Assembly: GCA_041170585.1 (NCBI GenBank)
Contig: JBEDNN010000053.1
Location: 1 to 64,000 of the forward strand
Direction: 5' to 3'
DNA from: JBDLSY01 sp041170585
Lineage (GTDB): Bacteria; Pseudomonadota; Gammaproteobacteria; Burkholderiales; Burkholderiaceae_C
Length of the DNA stretch: 64,000 nucleotides
This document shows positions 46,377 to 54,824 of the stretch, in pieces. A program made the position numbers and the translations under genes. Position 1 is the first letter of the stretch, and the number at the start of each line of letters is the position of its first letter. The notes under the pieces are model-generated. The model was given only the letters and a program-made list of their open reading frames with translations. It did no database searches and was not told the DNA's origin.

Positions 46377-47459
46377 TTACTGTAATAAAGCCCATTCAAT
46401 ATGTTCACGAACCACAGCATTATTGTGATGACGGTGTTGTTGTAAAGCTTGACGAATTGCTACAACATTGTTGCCTGATGCCAAAGCGTTACCCATTGCT
46501 ATAGCTAAATTGCGTAACCAACGGGTATGTCCTATTCTTCTAATAGCACTACCTTGTAATCGCTCTAAAAAATCAGCTTCAGTCCAAGACCATAACTGAA
46601 TTAAATCAGAACTATTTAAATGATGCCTTGGTTTAAAATCGGGTAAATCACTTGTTTGGGCAAATTTATTCCATGGGCAAGCGGTTTGGCAATCATCACA
46701 CCCATAAATACGGTTACCCATTAAAGCACGGAACTCTACAGGAATACTGCCTTCATGTTCAATCGTTAAATAACTAATACACCGTCTTGCATCAACAACA
46801 TAAGGTGCAACAATAGCCTGTGTAGGACATACTTTAATGCAACTAACGCATTGACCACAATGACTGGTTAATTCGGGGGTAAAAACACTTTCTGGCAAAT
46901 CTAATGTAGTTAATATGCCCCCCAAAAAAAATGTACTGCCGCTTTCGCGATTAAGCAGCAAAGTATGCTTACCACGCCAACCTAAACCACTATCTTGAGC
47001 CAGCTGTACTTCCATTACTGGGGCACTGTCGGTAAATACTCTAAACTGTGCATTTGTTGTATTTGCTTGTAACCAAGTGACTAAAGATTTTAATTTTTGT
47101 CGTAAAACAAGGTGATAATCACGCCCTTGTGCATATAAAGATACTTGTGCGGTTAATGGTTGTTTGAGTATGTTACGCGACTGTTGTAGCTGAATGATTG
47201 GGTTGTGTAGATAATTCATTCTCAACAAAAAAGCTGATTTTGCTTCTGGTAATAATTGTTTTGGATTAAGCCGTAGCAAAGCATTGTTTGCCATATAGCC
47301 CATGTCGCCGTGCATAGAGTGTGCTAACCAAGCATCTAAACGGGCTTTAGCTTCAGGTAAACTGTCAAAGCGTGCAACACTCACACCAGAAAATCCCAAA
47401 CGTTTAGATTCAATGTGTAAAGCAGAAAAATCAAATGACTGTGTTTGTACTTGAGACAT
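46377..47459 (-). CDS. queG: Epoxyqueuosine reductase QueG
   Basis: Cobalamin-dependent last step of queuosine synthesis on tRNAs with GUN anticodons. Motifs: CHCGQC-like first 4Fe-4S cluster in HCGQCVSCIKVCPTQAI, and a second in GCDDCQTACPWNKFAQ; the N-terminal domain has the B12/substrate elements around LAQDSGLGWRGKHTLLLN; a C-terminal HEAT-like helical repeat follows. 360 residues, normal. Its B12 need fits with the BtuB transporter gene at 59 kb, while no other queuosine gene is here. Confidence 0.94.
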   Translation of the reverse strand: MSQVQTQSFDFSALHIESKRLGFSGVSVARFDSLPEAKARLDAWLAHSMHGDMGYMANNALLRLNPKQLLPEAKSAFLLRMNYLHNPIIQLQQSRNILKQPLTAQVSLYAQGRDYHLVLRQKLKSLVTWLQANTTNAQFRVFTDSAPVMEVQLAQDSGLGWRGKHTLLLNRESGSTFFLGGILTTLDLPESVFTPELTSHCGQCVSCIKVCPTQAIVAPYVVDARRCISYLTIEHEGSIPVEFRALMGNRIYGCDDCQTACPWNKFAQTSDLPDFKPRHHLNSSDLIQLWSWTEADFLERLQGSAIRRIGHTRWLRNLAIAMGNALASGNNVVAIRQALQQHRHHNNAVVREHIEWALLQ

Positions 47460-47503
47460 GTGTATGTTTATTAGACGATGATAGATGGCCTATTATCTAT
47501 CTT

Positions 47504-47537
47504 AGCACTTTCATCAATCAAGCACTTTCATCAATCA
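47504..47537. repeat. 17-bp perfect tandem duplication
   Basis: AGCACTTTCATCAATCA occurs twice head to tail (47504-47520 and 47521-47537) in the gap between the GlcG/HbpS-family gene and queG. It is one of many short tandem duplications in the window. Confidence 0.9.
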
Positions 47538-47570
47538 GTTGGTTAAAATAAAAATCTATTAACTTATAAC

Positions 47571-47990
47571 CTATTGTGAGTCTCTCAATACCAATGCAGC
47601 AATACCTGCTTTAGCAATGCGGGCATCGTCTTGACTTTTAACACCAGAAACACCTACTGCCCCAATAACCTGCCCTTCTACTACAATAGGCACACCACCT
47701 TCAATCAAACCTTGTAACTGTGGAGCGGATAAAAAACTAATTCGCCCATTGTTGATAATTTCTTCATAAATCCGGCTTTCACGGCGACCTAAAGCTGATG
47801 ATCTGGCTTTTTCTTGACACATATAAACAGAGACCGTAGGTACACCGTCTAAACGTGTCATAGCCAACAGATGACCGCCGTCGTCTACTACAGCAATAGA
47901 CACTGCCCACTGATTATCTTGAGCCTCTTTAATGGCTGCCTGTAAAATAAGATTAACATCGGAGGCTTGTAAAGTTAGTTTATTAATCAT
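47571..47990 (-). CDS. GlcG/HbpS-family protein
   Basis: 139-residue protein of the GlcG/HbpS (DUF336) family; members bind heme or cobalamin or are accessory to diol utilisation. Seen: LTLQASDVNLILQAAIKEAQDN, VAVVDDGGHLLAMTRLDG, and the Gly-rich end GGVPIVVEGQVIGAVGVSG. It has no signal peptide, so it is probably cytosolic. It stands between cvpA and queG on the same strand. The specific ligand here is unknown. Confidence 0.83.
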   Translation of the reverse strand: MINKLTLQASDVNLILQAAIKEAQDNQWAVSIAVVDDGGHLLAMTRLDGVPTVSVYMCQEKARSSALGRRESRIYEEIINNGRISFLSAPQLQGLIEGGVPIVVEGQVIGAVGVSGVKSQDDARIAKAGIAALVLRDSQ

Positions 47991-48084
47991 AAAAGTAATA
48001 AAATAGTGTTGGTGGTGAAGTAATGTTGGTGAATAAATTAAGATAAGATTTTTGACTGATTAATTGGCTTATTCTTATTAAGAA

Positions 48085-48609
48085 TCAATGAAGTATTTCT
48101 TGCACTTCATTTTTTGAAGATGCATTAATAAACCAAGGCGGTAAATCTTTTGCAAAAAATGGCGTAAGTTTCATTGCTAATTTTTGTGTTATTGGAGGAA
48201 AGTAAGCCTTTTGCCATAGTATTGTACTGGGAATCAAGGTACTTAAACACAGTACAGTTCCTAACAAGATTAAGACAGTACCGCGAATCATACCTAATAA
48301 CAAGCCAATTATTTTATTAAGCCCATCTAATCGGGCAGCCTTTACCAATTCAGTCAATAATAATGCGAGTGCATAACTAAGCAATCGTTCTAACACAAAT
48401 AATATAAAAAATGCTGCAAACCAGCGCGTCATATTACTTACAATTAAATTGGCTAATAAAGGTGCTATCAAACTAGCCCCAAAAAAAGCAAATACAAACC
48501 CACGAAGCCAGCCGCCAAAGCCAATAATTTCTTTAGCACCTCCACGCAAAAAACCCAATAAAGTAGAGCCAAAAAATATACACAACACCAAAATATCTAA
48601 GCCGTTCAT
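48085..48609 (-). CDS. cvpA: CvpA family membrane protein
   Basis: Inner-membrane protein of the CvpA (colicin V production) family, with roles in envelope stress tolerance. Four hydrophobic spans; family start GLDILVLCIFFGSTLLGFLRGGAKEI and LDGLNKIIGLLLGMIRG. 174 residues. Its ATG overlaps the stop of the upstream small gene (ATGA type), so the two are coupled. purF, the common downstream partner, is not present; a GlcG/HbpS gene follows instead. Confidence 0.9.
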   Translation of the reverse strand: MNGLDILVLCIFFGSTLLGFLRGGAKEIIGFGGWLRGFVFAFFGASLIAPLLANLIVSNMTRWFAAFFILFVLERLLSYALALLLTELVKAARLDGLNKIIGLLLGMIRGTVLILLGTVLCLSTLIPSTILWQKAYFPPITQKLAMKLTPFFAKDLPPWFINASSKNEVQEILH

Positions 48610-48920
48610 TCGGATACACCTTTTTTTACTGAATTGAATACATTGGCTGGTGTACTATTAACATTTTCAACCATTTTATTTTTATAAGATATTTGCTCTT
48701 TAGGCATACGCAAAATCACGTCTTCATTCCAATTACGCTTAACGTCGTCCAATACCCACGGTAAAAAAGCAAAAGATAACGACAATAGTACAGCAGCACC
48801 TAAAACACGTCTACGTGCTAAAAACAAATTGTGTTGTGCAGATTCTAAGCGTTCAGGTGAATATTGGTTAGTAGCCGCATCAGTACTATTAGTACTGGTG
48901 TTATTTTTCCAAGATGACAT
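48606..48920 (-). CDS. Small membrane protein, SPOR-type N-terminus without the SPOR domain
   Basis: 104 residues: a cytoplasmic segment, an Arg-rich positive patch (FLARRRVLGAA), one transmembrane helix (about 38-58, LGAAVLLSLSFAFLPWVLDD) and a short periplasmic tail. The location directly upstream of and overlapping cvpA, and the RRR-GAAVLL---PWVLD pattern, match the N-terminus of the SPOR-domain (DedD-like) proteins found here in betaproteobacteria. The C-terminal peptidoglycan-binding SPOR domain is missing, so it is either truncated or a minimal form. Assignment rests largely on context. Confidence 0.65.
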   Translation of the reverse strand: MSSWKNNTSTNSTDAATNQYSPERLESAQHNLFLARRRVLGAAVLLSLSFAFLPWVLDDVKRNWNEDVILRMPKEQISYKNKMVENVNSTPANVFNSVKKGVSE

Positions 48921-49187
48921 AAATAAAATAAATTTAATTTAAAACAAAAAAATAAGAAAATAAAAAATAAGAAGAGCTAGATTAATAAAATAGATTAATA
49001 AAAAAATAAAATGTAGAGGTAAAATTAGAAATTAATAATAAAGATTAAGGATTTTTAAATTAAGGATTAATAAAATTAATAAATTAGTTTACCTTAACCT
49101 ATAAAATCTGTGATGTGATTTTAAAAAAATATCAAAAAAATATCAAAAACCCCCTTAAAATACTTAATTAACACATCATTTTATTTT

Positions 49188-49862
49188 ATGTATACCACTC
49201 ACTCACCGTCCAGACCCTATGATTTATTAATTTTTGATTGGGACGGAACAATTATGGACAGCACCAATGCAATTGCTGCCTGTATACAAACCGCTTGTCT
49301 TGCAGTGGGGCAACCAAAACCGTCTTTAAAATTAGCCAAGCATGTCATAGGTCTCGGTTTACGCGAAGCCTTGGTGTTATGCGCACCTAATTTGCCCAGC
49401 AAAGATTATGATTCTCTTTCTAAACAATATTATCAAGCTTTTTTAGACCAAATTAATAGTTTATATCTATTCGAAGGCGTTAAAGAACAATTAAACCAGC
49501 TGGTAAGCCAAGGCTATCTTTTAGCTGTTGCTACAGGTAAAAATCGTCACGGCTTAAACAAAGTACTAGAACAAACACAATTGACAAATATATTTAGTGC
49601 TACACGCACACCTGATGAAGCAGCTGCAAAACCAGCACCCGATATGATACTTGAATTACTTAATGAACTAAATATACCCGCTTCACGTGCTTTAATGATT
49701 GGTGATACAACACATGATATTAATATGGCACACAATGCAAAAATAAACAGTTTTGCCGTATCACAAGGTGCACATACTGAAGAAACATTGGTATTGTCTA
49801 AGCCAACTTATCTTGCTAGCCACATTAGCGAACTAACACCTTGGTTAATTAGTTTAAGCTAA
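49188..49862 (+). CDS. HAD-superfamily hydrolase, phosphoglycolate phosphatase-like
   Basis: HAD subfamily IA phosphatase of 224 residues. Motif I LLIFDWDGTIMDS with nucleophile Asp, motif II VATGK, motif III Lys in AAAKPAPDMI, motif IV MIGDTTHDINMA. This type sits next to sppA (and often rluC) in betaproteobacteria and is usually annotated as Gph-like. Substrate is not determined by sequence. Intergenic upstream (48921-49187) is A/T-rich with no visible feature. Confidence 0.87.
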   Translation: MYTTHSPSRPYDLLIFDWDGTIMDSTNAIAACIQTACLAVGQPKPSLKLAKHVIGLGLREALVLCAPNLPSKDYDSLSKQYYQAFLDQINSLYLFEGVKEQLNQLVSQGYLLAVATGKNRHGLNKVLEQTQLTNIFSATRTPDEAAAKPAPDMILELLNELNIPASRALMIGDTTHDINMAHNAKINSFAVSQGAHTEETLVLSKPTYLASHISELTPWLISLS

Positions 49863-49969
49863 TATATTATGTAATAATTACACATCTTTAACCTGTTTTT
49901 TTATATAAAAAAGTTACCATTAAACTATTTAATAATTTTTAATAATTTCTTATAACATACAACGCCATT

Positions 49970-51145
49970 ATGCAATCAAGCGATTCAAATAGTTTAGACA
50001 ATTCAAATAATTCAAATGATACTAAAAATAATATTAATATTATCAAAAAAAATGATGATGAATATATAAATGAATATGGTAAAAAAAATCTGAATAATGA
50101 AGACAATACTATTAATAATAGTAATAAAGAAGATACTGATTTTAAAAAAGATAATAATATTAATGAGATACATTTAATTTCTACCAATGAAAAAACACTA
50201 GCAACAGACCTACATTTACCAGCATCTGTAGTATCACAACTAAGTATATTGTTAAATGCCTATCTTAAAGAACAAAAGGTTTCTCGTCGATGGCGTATAC
50301 TATTTCGTTATACAGCATTAATATTAATGCTCGTAGCGTTGTGTATTTATTTATTAAAAAATATAAGTGATAGCGATATTAACGAACCGCACGTTGCTCT
50401 AATTAAATTAGAAGGTACTATTGAATATGGTAGTCCAGCTGCTGCTGAACCTATAATAGCCGCCTTACAAGCTGCATTTGAAGATACTGCCAGTGTTGCA
50501 GTTGTTTTGCAAATGAATAGTCCTGGTGGTAGTCCTGTGCAAGCCGATATGATTAATGCTGAAATTATGCGGTTAAAAAATCAGTATAAAAACAAACTGA
50601 TTTATAGCGTTATTGAAGAAGTATGTGCATCAGGTTGCTACTATATAGCGGCAGCTACCAGTAATATTTATGCTAATTCGTCAAGTATGGTAGGTTCAAT
50701 TGGTGTCGTAATGGATAGCTTTGGTGCGGTTGATTTAATTAAAAAGTTGGGTATAGAGCGTCGAATATATACTGCGGGTATCAATAAAAGTTTACTTGAT
50801 CCTTTTACACCCAGCACAGAAAAACAAAAAAACATTATTAATAGTATGTTAAATGATGTGCATTCACAGTTTATTACTGCCGTAAAAGAAGGGCGTGGTA
50901 AAAAACTAAAAGATGATGGCGAGTTGTTTTCAGGGCGGGTTTATTCAGGAAATCAAGCACTGACAGTAGGTTTAATTGATGATATTGCTACAATGGGTGA
51001 AATTATGCGTGATACTATTGGCAATGATAATGTTATTGATTATTCACCCAAAGAAAATTTAGCTGAAAGAGTGGCTAAAAAATTTGGTGCTAGTTTAGGT
51101 ATTCATATCAGTAATAGTATGAATAATATTTTTAAAATAAAATAA
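49970..51145 (+). CDS. sppA: Signal peptide peptidase SppA
   Basis: Membrane-anchored serine protease that degrades cleaved signal peptides. The short form (391 residues): a transmembrane helix around 112-127, then the protease domain with LQMNSPGGSPVQADMI, the nucleophile Ser in EEVCASGCYYIAA, and the Lys general base probably in TAGINKSLLDPF. The first 65 residues are an extraordinary Asn/Asp/Lys-rich cytoplasmic tail not needed by the family. Follows the HAD phosphatase in the same direction. Confidence 0.92.
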   Translation: MQSSDSNSLDNSNNSNDTKNNINIIKKNDDEYINEYGKKNLNNEDNTINNSNKEDTDFKKDNNINEIHLISTNEKTLATDLHLPASVVSQLSILLNAYLKEQKVSRRWRILFRYTALILMLVALCIYLLKNISDSDINEPHVALIKLEGTIEYGSPAAAEPIIAALQAAFEDTASVAVVLQMNSPGGSPVQADMINAEIMRLKNQYKNKLIYSVIEEVCASGCYYIAAATSNIYANSSSMVGSIGVVMDSFGAVDLIKKLGIERRIYTAGINKSLLDPFTPSTEKQKNIINSMLNDVHSQFITAVKEGRGKKLKDDGELFSGRVYSGNQALTVGLIDDIATMGEIMRDTIGNDNVIDYSPKENLAERVAKKFGASLGIHISNSMNNIFKIK

Positions 51146-51158
51146 AATAAAATAAAAT
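51134..51158. repeat. 5-bp tandem array AAAAT
   Basis: Five perfect AAAAT units beginning inside the last codons of sppA and running past its stop. Slippage could alter the extreme C-terminus of SppA. Confidence 0.8.
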
Positions 51159-51275
51159 AAACTAAATTATTAATCAAATTAAATTAAAAAATACAAAATA
51201 ACTATATTAAAATAACTAAATAATAAATATTAAATAATAATAATAATAAATAATATTAGATATGAGTTTGATTAT

Positions 51276-52211
51276 ATGAATAAATATACTTATATATTAA
51301 CAATATCTTGCCCAGACCAATTAGGTATAGTCAGTGCAGTAACTACTTTTTTGACTATTAATCAAGGGAATATTATTGAGGCAGCCCAATATGGTGATAT
51401 TGATACTCAACATTTTTTTATGCGATTAAAATTTAGTATTAATGTTAATACTATTAATAATATTACTGATATTAATACAGATAATCAAAATAATAATCAA
51501 AATAATAATCAAAATAATTCATTTATTCATTTTGATGAAAATAAACTAAGGTTAGAATTTTCCATACTGGCTAACAGCTTTAAAATGAAATGGAATTTAT
51601 ATGCTGATCATTCAAAAATGCCGACTATCTTGATGGTTTCAAAATTAGGGCATTGCTTAAATGATTTATTATTTCGTTATAATAGTGGCCTAATCCCTTT
51701 AGATATTCGTGCAGTTGTATCAAATCACCGTGATTATTATCAATTAGCAGCACAATATAATATTCCGTTTTATCATTTCCCTGTTACTGATGATACTAAA
51801 CTGTATGCTGAAATGCAGTTATTAAATTTAGTTAAACAAGAGAACATTGAATTAATCGTTTTAGCAAGGTATATGCAAGTTTTATCTGACAATCTTTGTC
51901 ATCAATTAGAAGGTAAAATAATTAATATACACCATTCTTTTTTACCCAGCTTTAAAGGTGCTAGACCTTATTATCAAGCTCATGAACGCGGTGTAAAAAT
52001 CATTGGGGCGACAGCCCATTTTGTAACCGCTGATTTAGATGAAGGGCCTATCATAGAACAAGATGTAGCGCGAGTAGACCATGCTCAAGATGCTGAACAA
52101 CTTGCGGCAATTGGGCGTGATGTTGAAAGTAATGTCTTGTCTCGTGCCGTCACGTGGTACGCACAACACAAGGTACTGCGTAATGGAAATAAAACAGTCG
52201 TATTTAAGTAA
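51276..52211 (+). CDS. purU: Formyltetrahydrofolate deformylase
   Basis: Hydrolyses 10-formyl-THF to formate and THF. N-terminal ACT domain (YILTISCPDQLGIVSAVTTFL) and C-terminal formyltransferase-like domain with KMPTILMVSKLGHCLNDLL, HFPVTDDTK, LARYMQVLS, and INIHHSFLPSFKGARPYYQAHERGVKIIGATAHFV with the catalytic His and Asp. 311 residues versus about 285 normally; the excess is an Asn/Gln-rich insert (about 55-85) built on three tandem 12-bp AATCAAAATAAT units. Start ATG at 51276 fits. Confidence 0.94.
   Translation: MNKYTYILTISCPDQLGIVSAVTTFLTINQGNIIEAAQYGDIDTQHFFMRLKFSINVNTINNITDINTDNQNNNQNNNQNNSFIHFDENKLRLEFSILANSFKMKWNLYADHSKMPTILMVSKLGHCLNDLLFRYNSGLIPLDIRAVVSNHRDYYQLAAQYNIPFYHFPVTDDTKLYAEMQLLNLVKQENIELIVLARYMQVLSDNLCHQLEGKIINIHHSFLPSFKGARPYYQAHERGVKIIGATAHFVTADLDEGPIIEQDVARVDHAQDAEQLAAIGRDVESNVLSRAVTWYAQHKVLRNGNKTVVFK
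51482..51520 (+). repeat. Coding 12-bp tandem repeat in purU
   Basis: Three tandem AATCAAAATAAT-type units encode repeated NQNN inside the ACT-to-catalytic linker of PurU. The period is a multiple of three, so copy-number change keeps the frame. Confidence 0.85.
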
Positions 52212-52264
52212 TATTTAAATAGATATTTAAATAGATATTTAAATAGATATTAATGATATTAATG
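52211..52264. repeat. 12-bp and 9-bp tandem repeats after purU
   Basis: Three perfect copies of ATATTTAAATAG (52211-52246) followed by two copies of ATATTAATG (52247-52264), immediately after the purU stop. Confidence 0.9.
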
Positions 52265-52295
52265 ACAATTATAAATAATACGTATTAAAAAATAT

Positions 52296-52404
52296 GGCAT
52301 TGCTACTTTAATATGGTTAAGTCGTATATTTATAATAATTTCTTAGCAAAAATAAGGCTTATTTTAGATAAAAAATACAAAAACTATTTTTAAGTAGCAA
52401 TACC
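52296..52404 (+). mobile_element. Miniature element B, copy 5 (subfamily B1)
   Basis: 109 bp, GGCATTGCTACTT to AAGTAGCAATACC, flanked by exact direct repeats AAAAATAT (52288-52295 and 52405-52412), the same octamer as at 21733. The interior is nearly identical to the 20359 and 21733 copies. It lies 115 bp upstream of scoA. Confidence 0.95.
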
Positions 52405-52519
52405 AAAAATATGAATACTAAACAATTAATATTATTAATATTTTAACTTTCACCTTTTAAATTTAATTTAATTTTTTAACCTAAATAAGCCAAACAATCT
52501 AAATAATTTTGAATCCTTT

Positions 52520-53218
52520 ATGACACAAAAAATTTATTCAAATGCTCAAACTGCACTGGCGGATATTGTGTGCGACAACCTAACAATCGCAGTAGGTGGT
52601 TTTGGTTTGTGTGGTATTCCAGAAGCTTTAATTCTTGCACTGCGTGACTCAAATGCAAAAAATTTAACTGTTATTAGCAACAACGCAGGTATTGATGGCT
52701 TTGGTTTAGGCCAGTTACTAATAACGCGTCAAATAAAAAAAATGATTTCTTCTTATGTAGGTGAAAATAAGGAGTTTGAGCGACAATATCTAGCGGGTGA
52801 ACTGGAACTTGATTTTACGCCTCAAGGGACTTTGGCTGAAAAACTACGTTCAGGCGGGTGTGGTATCCCTGCATTTTTTACTAAAACGGGTGTAGGTACT
52901 TTGGTTGCTGAAGGCAAACCAACTCAAGTCTTTGATGGTGAAACCTATTTAATGGAACGTAGCTTAACTGCAGATATTGCCTTGGTAAAAGCTTGGAAAG
53001 CTGATATTGCAGGCAACTTAATTTACCGTAAAACGGCCAGAAACTTTAATCCTTTATGTGCGATGGCTGGTAAATTAACCATAGTGGAAGTCGAGGAAAT
53101 TGTGCCATTAGGTGCTTTAGATGCAGATTCTATCCATACTCCAAGTATTTTTATACACCGTATTGTGTGTAACCCCAATCCTGAAAAACGAATTGAACAG
53201 CGTACAGTTACCAAATAA
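52520..53218 (+). CDS. scoA: 3-oxoacid CoA-transferase subunit A
   Basis: Alpha subunit of succinyl-CoA:3-ketoacid CoA transferase, moving CoA between succinyl-CoA and acetoacetate. Family motifs: VGGFGLCGIPEALI (CoA-binding loop), SNNAGIDGFGLG, SSYVGENKEFERQYLAGELELDFTPQGTLAEKLRSGGCGIPAFFT, and KTARNFNPLCAMAG. 232 residues, typical. Paired with scoB 57 bp downstream. It links ketone-body or polyhydroxybutyrate metabolism to the sucCD reaction. Confidence 0.95.
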   Translation: MTQKIYSNAQTALADIVCDNLTIAVGGFGLCGIPEALILALRDSNAKNLTVISNNAGIDGFGLGQLLITRQIKKMISSYVGENKEFERQYLAGELELDFTPQGTLAEKLRSGGCGIPAFFTKTGVGTLVAEGKPTQVFDGETYLMERSLTADIALVKAWKADIAGNLIYRKTARNFNPLCAMAGKLTIVEVEEIVPLGALDADSIHTPSIFIHRIVCNPNPEKRIEQRTVTK

Positions 53219-53275
53219 ACTGTTTAGATTTTTTAGGTTTTTAGAAATTAATTTACAGATTAATAGAGGTTAATT

Positions 53276-53911
53276 ATGGCTTGGACACATGAACAAATGG
53301 CGGCACGCGCTGCACAAGAGTTAAAAAATGGCTTTTATGTTAATTTAGGAATAGGTTTACCCACGTTAGTTGCCAACCATATTCCACAAAGTATTCAGGT
53401 GACTTTGCAAAGTGAAAATGGTTTGCTTGGCATGGGACCGTTTCCAACTGAAGACAATATTGATGCCGATTTAATCAATGCGGGTAAACAAACAATTACC
53501 CAGCTAGACGGCAGTAGTTTTTTTGATTCTTCAATCAGTTTCGGTATGATTCGCGGTGGCAAAATTGATATTTCAATTTTAGGGGCCATGCAAGTGAGCG
53601 AACAAGGCGATTTAGCCAATTGGATGATTCCAGGAAAAATGGTCAAAGGCATGGGTGGGGCAATGGATTTAGTCGCAGGTGTCAAGCGTGTAGTCGTGTT
53701 AATGGAACACACCGCTAAAGGCGATGCCCATAAATTACTCTCTAAATGTACCTTGCCTTTAACAGGTGTTGCTGTCGTTAATTTGATTATTACCAACTAT
53801 GGAGTCATTGAAGTCACTAAAGCGGGGTTAAACGTATTAGAGTTAGCACATGGTATTACTCCTGAATATATACAAGCCGCTACAGGTGTTGCTTTAACAT
53901 TTAAATGTTAA
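53276..53911 (+). CDS. scoB: 3-oxoacid CoA-transferase subunit B
   Basis: Beta subunit carrying the catalytic glutamate, Glu47 in LQSENGLLGMGPFP, which forms the CoA thioester intermediate. Also YVNLGIGLPTLVANHIP, GGKIDISILGAMQVSEQGDLANWMIPGKMVKGMGGAMDLV, and the C-terminal VTKAGLNVLELAHGITPEYIQAATG. 211 residues, typical. Companion of scoA. Confidence 0.96.
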   Translation: MAWTHEQMAARAAQELKNGFYVNLGIGLPTLVANHIPQSIQVTLQSENGLLGMGPFPTEDNIDADLINAGKQTITQLDGSSFFDSSISFGMIRGGKIDISILGAMQVSEQGDLANWMIPGKMVKGMGGAMDLVAGVKRVVVLMEHTAKGDAHKLLSKCTLPLTGVAVVNLIITNYGVIEVTKAGLNVLELAHGITPEYIQAATGVALTFKC

Positions 53912-53983
53912 ATATTTAAATACTAAATAAATAGTAATAAATAAGTTATTAATAATTATCTTTCTATATTTACTTTTTACTTT

Positions 53984-54823
53984 ATGAAAATTGTTACAAC
54001 TATCCAAGGTTTACGCGATCAATTACGCGGACAAACGCGCGTAGTATTTGTGCCTACTATGGGTAATTTGCATGACGGTCACATGTCATTGATGCGTCTC
54101 GCAGCACAACACGGTGACCCTGTTGTTGCCAGTATTTTTGTTAATCGCTTACAGTTTGGCCCTAAAGAAGATTTTGCGACTTATCCAAGGACTTTTGATG
54201 ACGATTGTGCTAAGCTCGAAGCAGCTGGCGTATATTGCGTCTTCGCACCCGAAGAATCTGAATTTTATCCAGAACCTCAAAAGTATAAGGTATCACCTTC
54301 AGCAGAATTGTCTGATATTTTAGAAGGTGAATTTAGACCTGGATTTTTTATGGGTGTTGCAACAGTCGTTTTAAAGTTGTTTGCGTGCGTACAACCCGCA
54401 GTGGCTATATTTGGTAAAAAAGATTACCAGCAACTCATGATTATTCGCAGAATGTGCCAACAATTTTCTTTACCCATTAAAATTATCGCGGCTGATACAA
54501 TTCGGGCTAGCGACGGTTTAGCCTTGTCATCTCGCAATGCTTATTTAAATGCTGAACATCGGCTTAAAGCACCTTTCTTGCAGCTTACATTACAAACTAT
54601 GCGTAATAAAATATTGGCTGGAAATAATCATTTTACTGATTTAGAATCAACAGCGATAAGCCATTTAAAATCACAGGGGTGGCAACCCGATTATGTAAGT
54701 GTGCGTACGCGTGCTCAGTTGTTAATTCCGACCCCAGTAAATATTTTATCTCAAGAACCATTGGTCATTTTAGCAGCAGCCAAATTAGGTCAAACACGTT
54801 TAATTGATAACTTAGAGGTTTAA
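53984..54823 (+). CDS. panC: Pantothenate synthetase
   Basis: ATP-dependent ligation of pantoate and beta-alanine for CoA synthesis. Class I nucleotidyltransferase with VPTMGNLHDGHMSLM (HIGH-like), SIFVNRLQFGPKEDFATYPRT, FFMGVATVVLKLF, FGKKDYQQLMIIRRM and SSRNAYL. 279 residues, standard. uppP begins one base after its stop, so the two are likely one transcript. PanB and PanD are not in the window. Confidence 0.96.
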   Translation: MKIVTTIQGLRDQLRGQTRVVFVPTMGNLHDGHMSLMRLAAQHGDPVVASIFVNRLQFGPKEDFATYPRTFDDDCAKLEAAGVYCVFAPEESEFYPEPQKYKVSPSAELSDILEGEFRPGFFMGVATVVLKLFACVQPAVAIFGKKDYQQLMIIRRMCQQFSLPIKIIAADTIRASDGLALSSRNAYLNAEHRLKAPFLQLTLQTMRNKILAGNNHFTDLESTAISHLKSQGWQPDYVSVRTRAQLLIPTPVNILSQEPLVILAAAKLGQTRLIDNLEV

Positions 54824-54824
54824 T

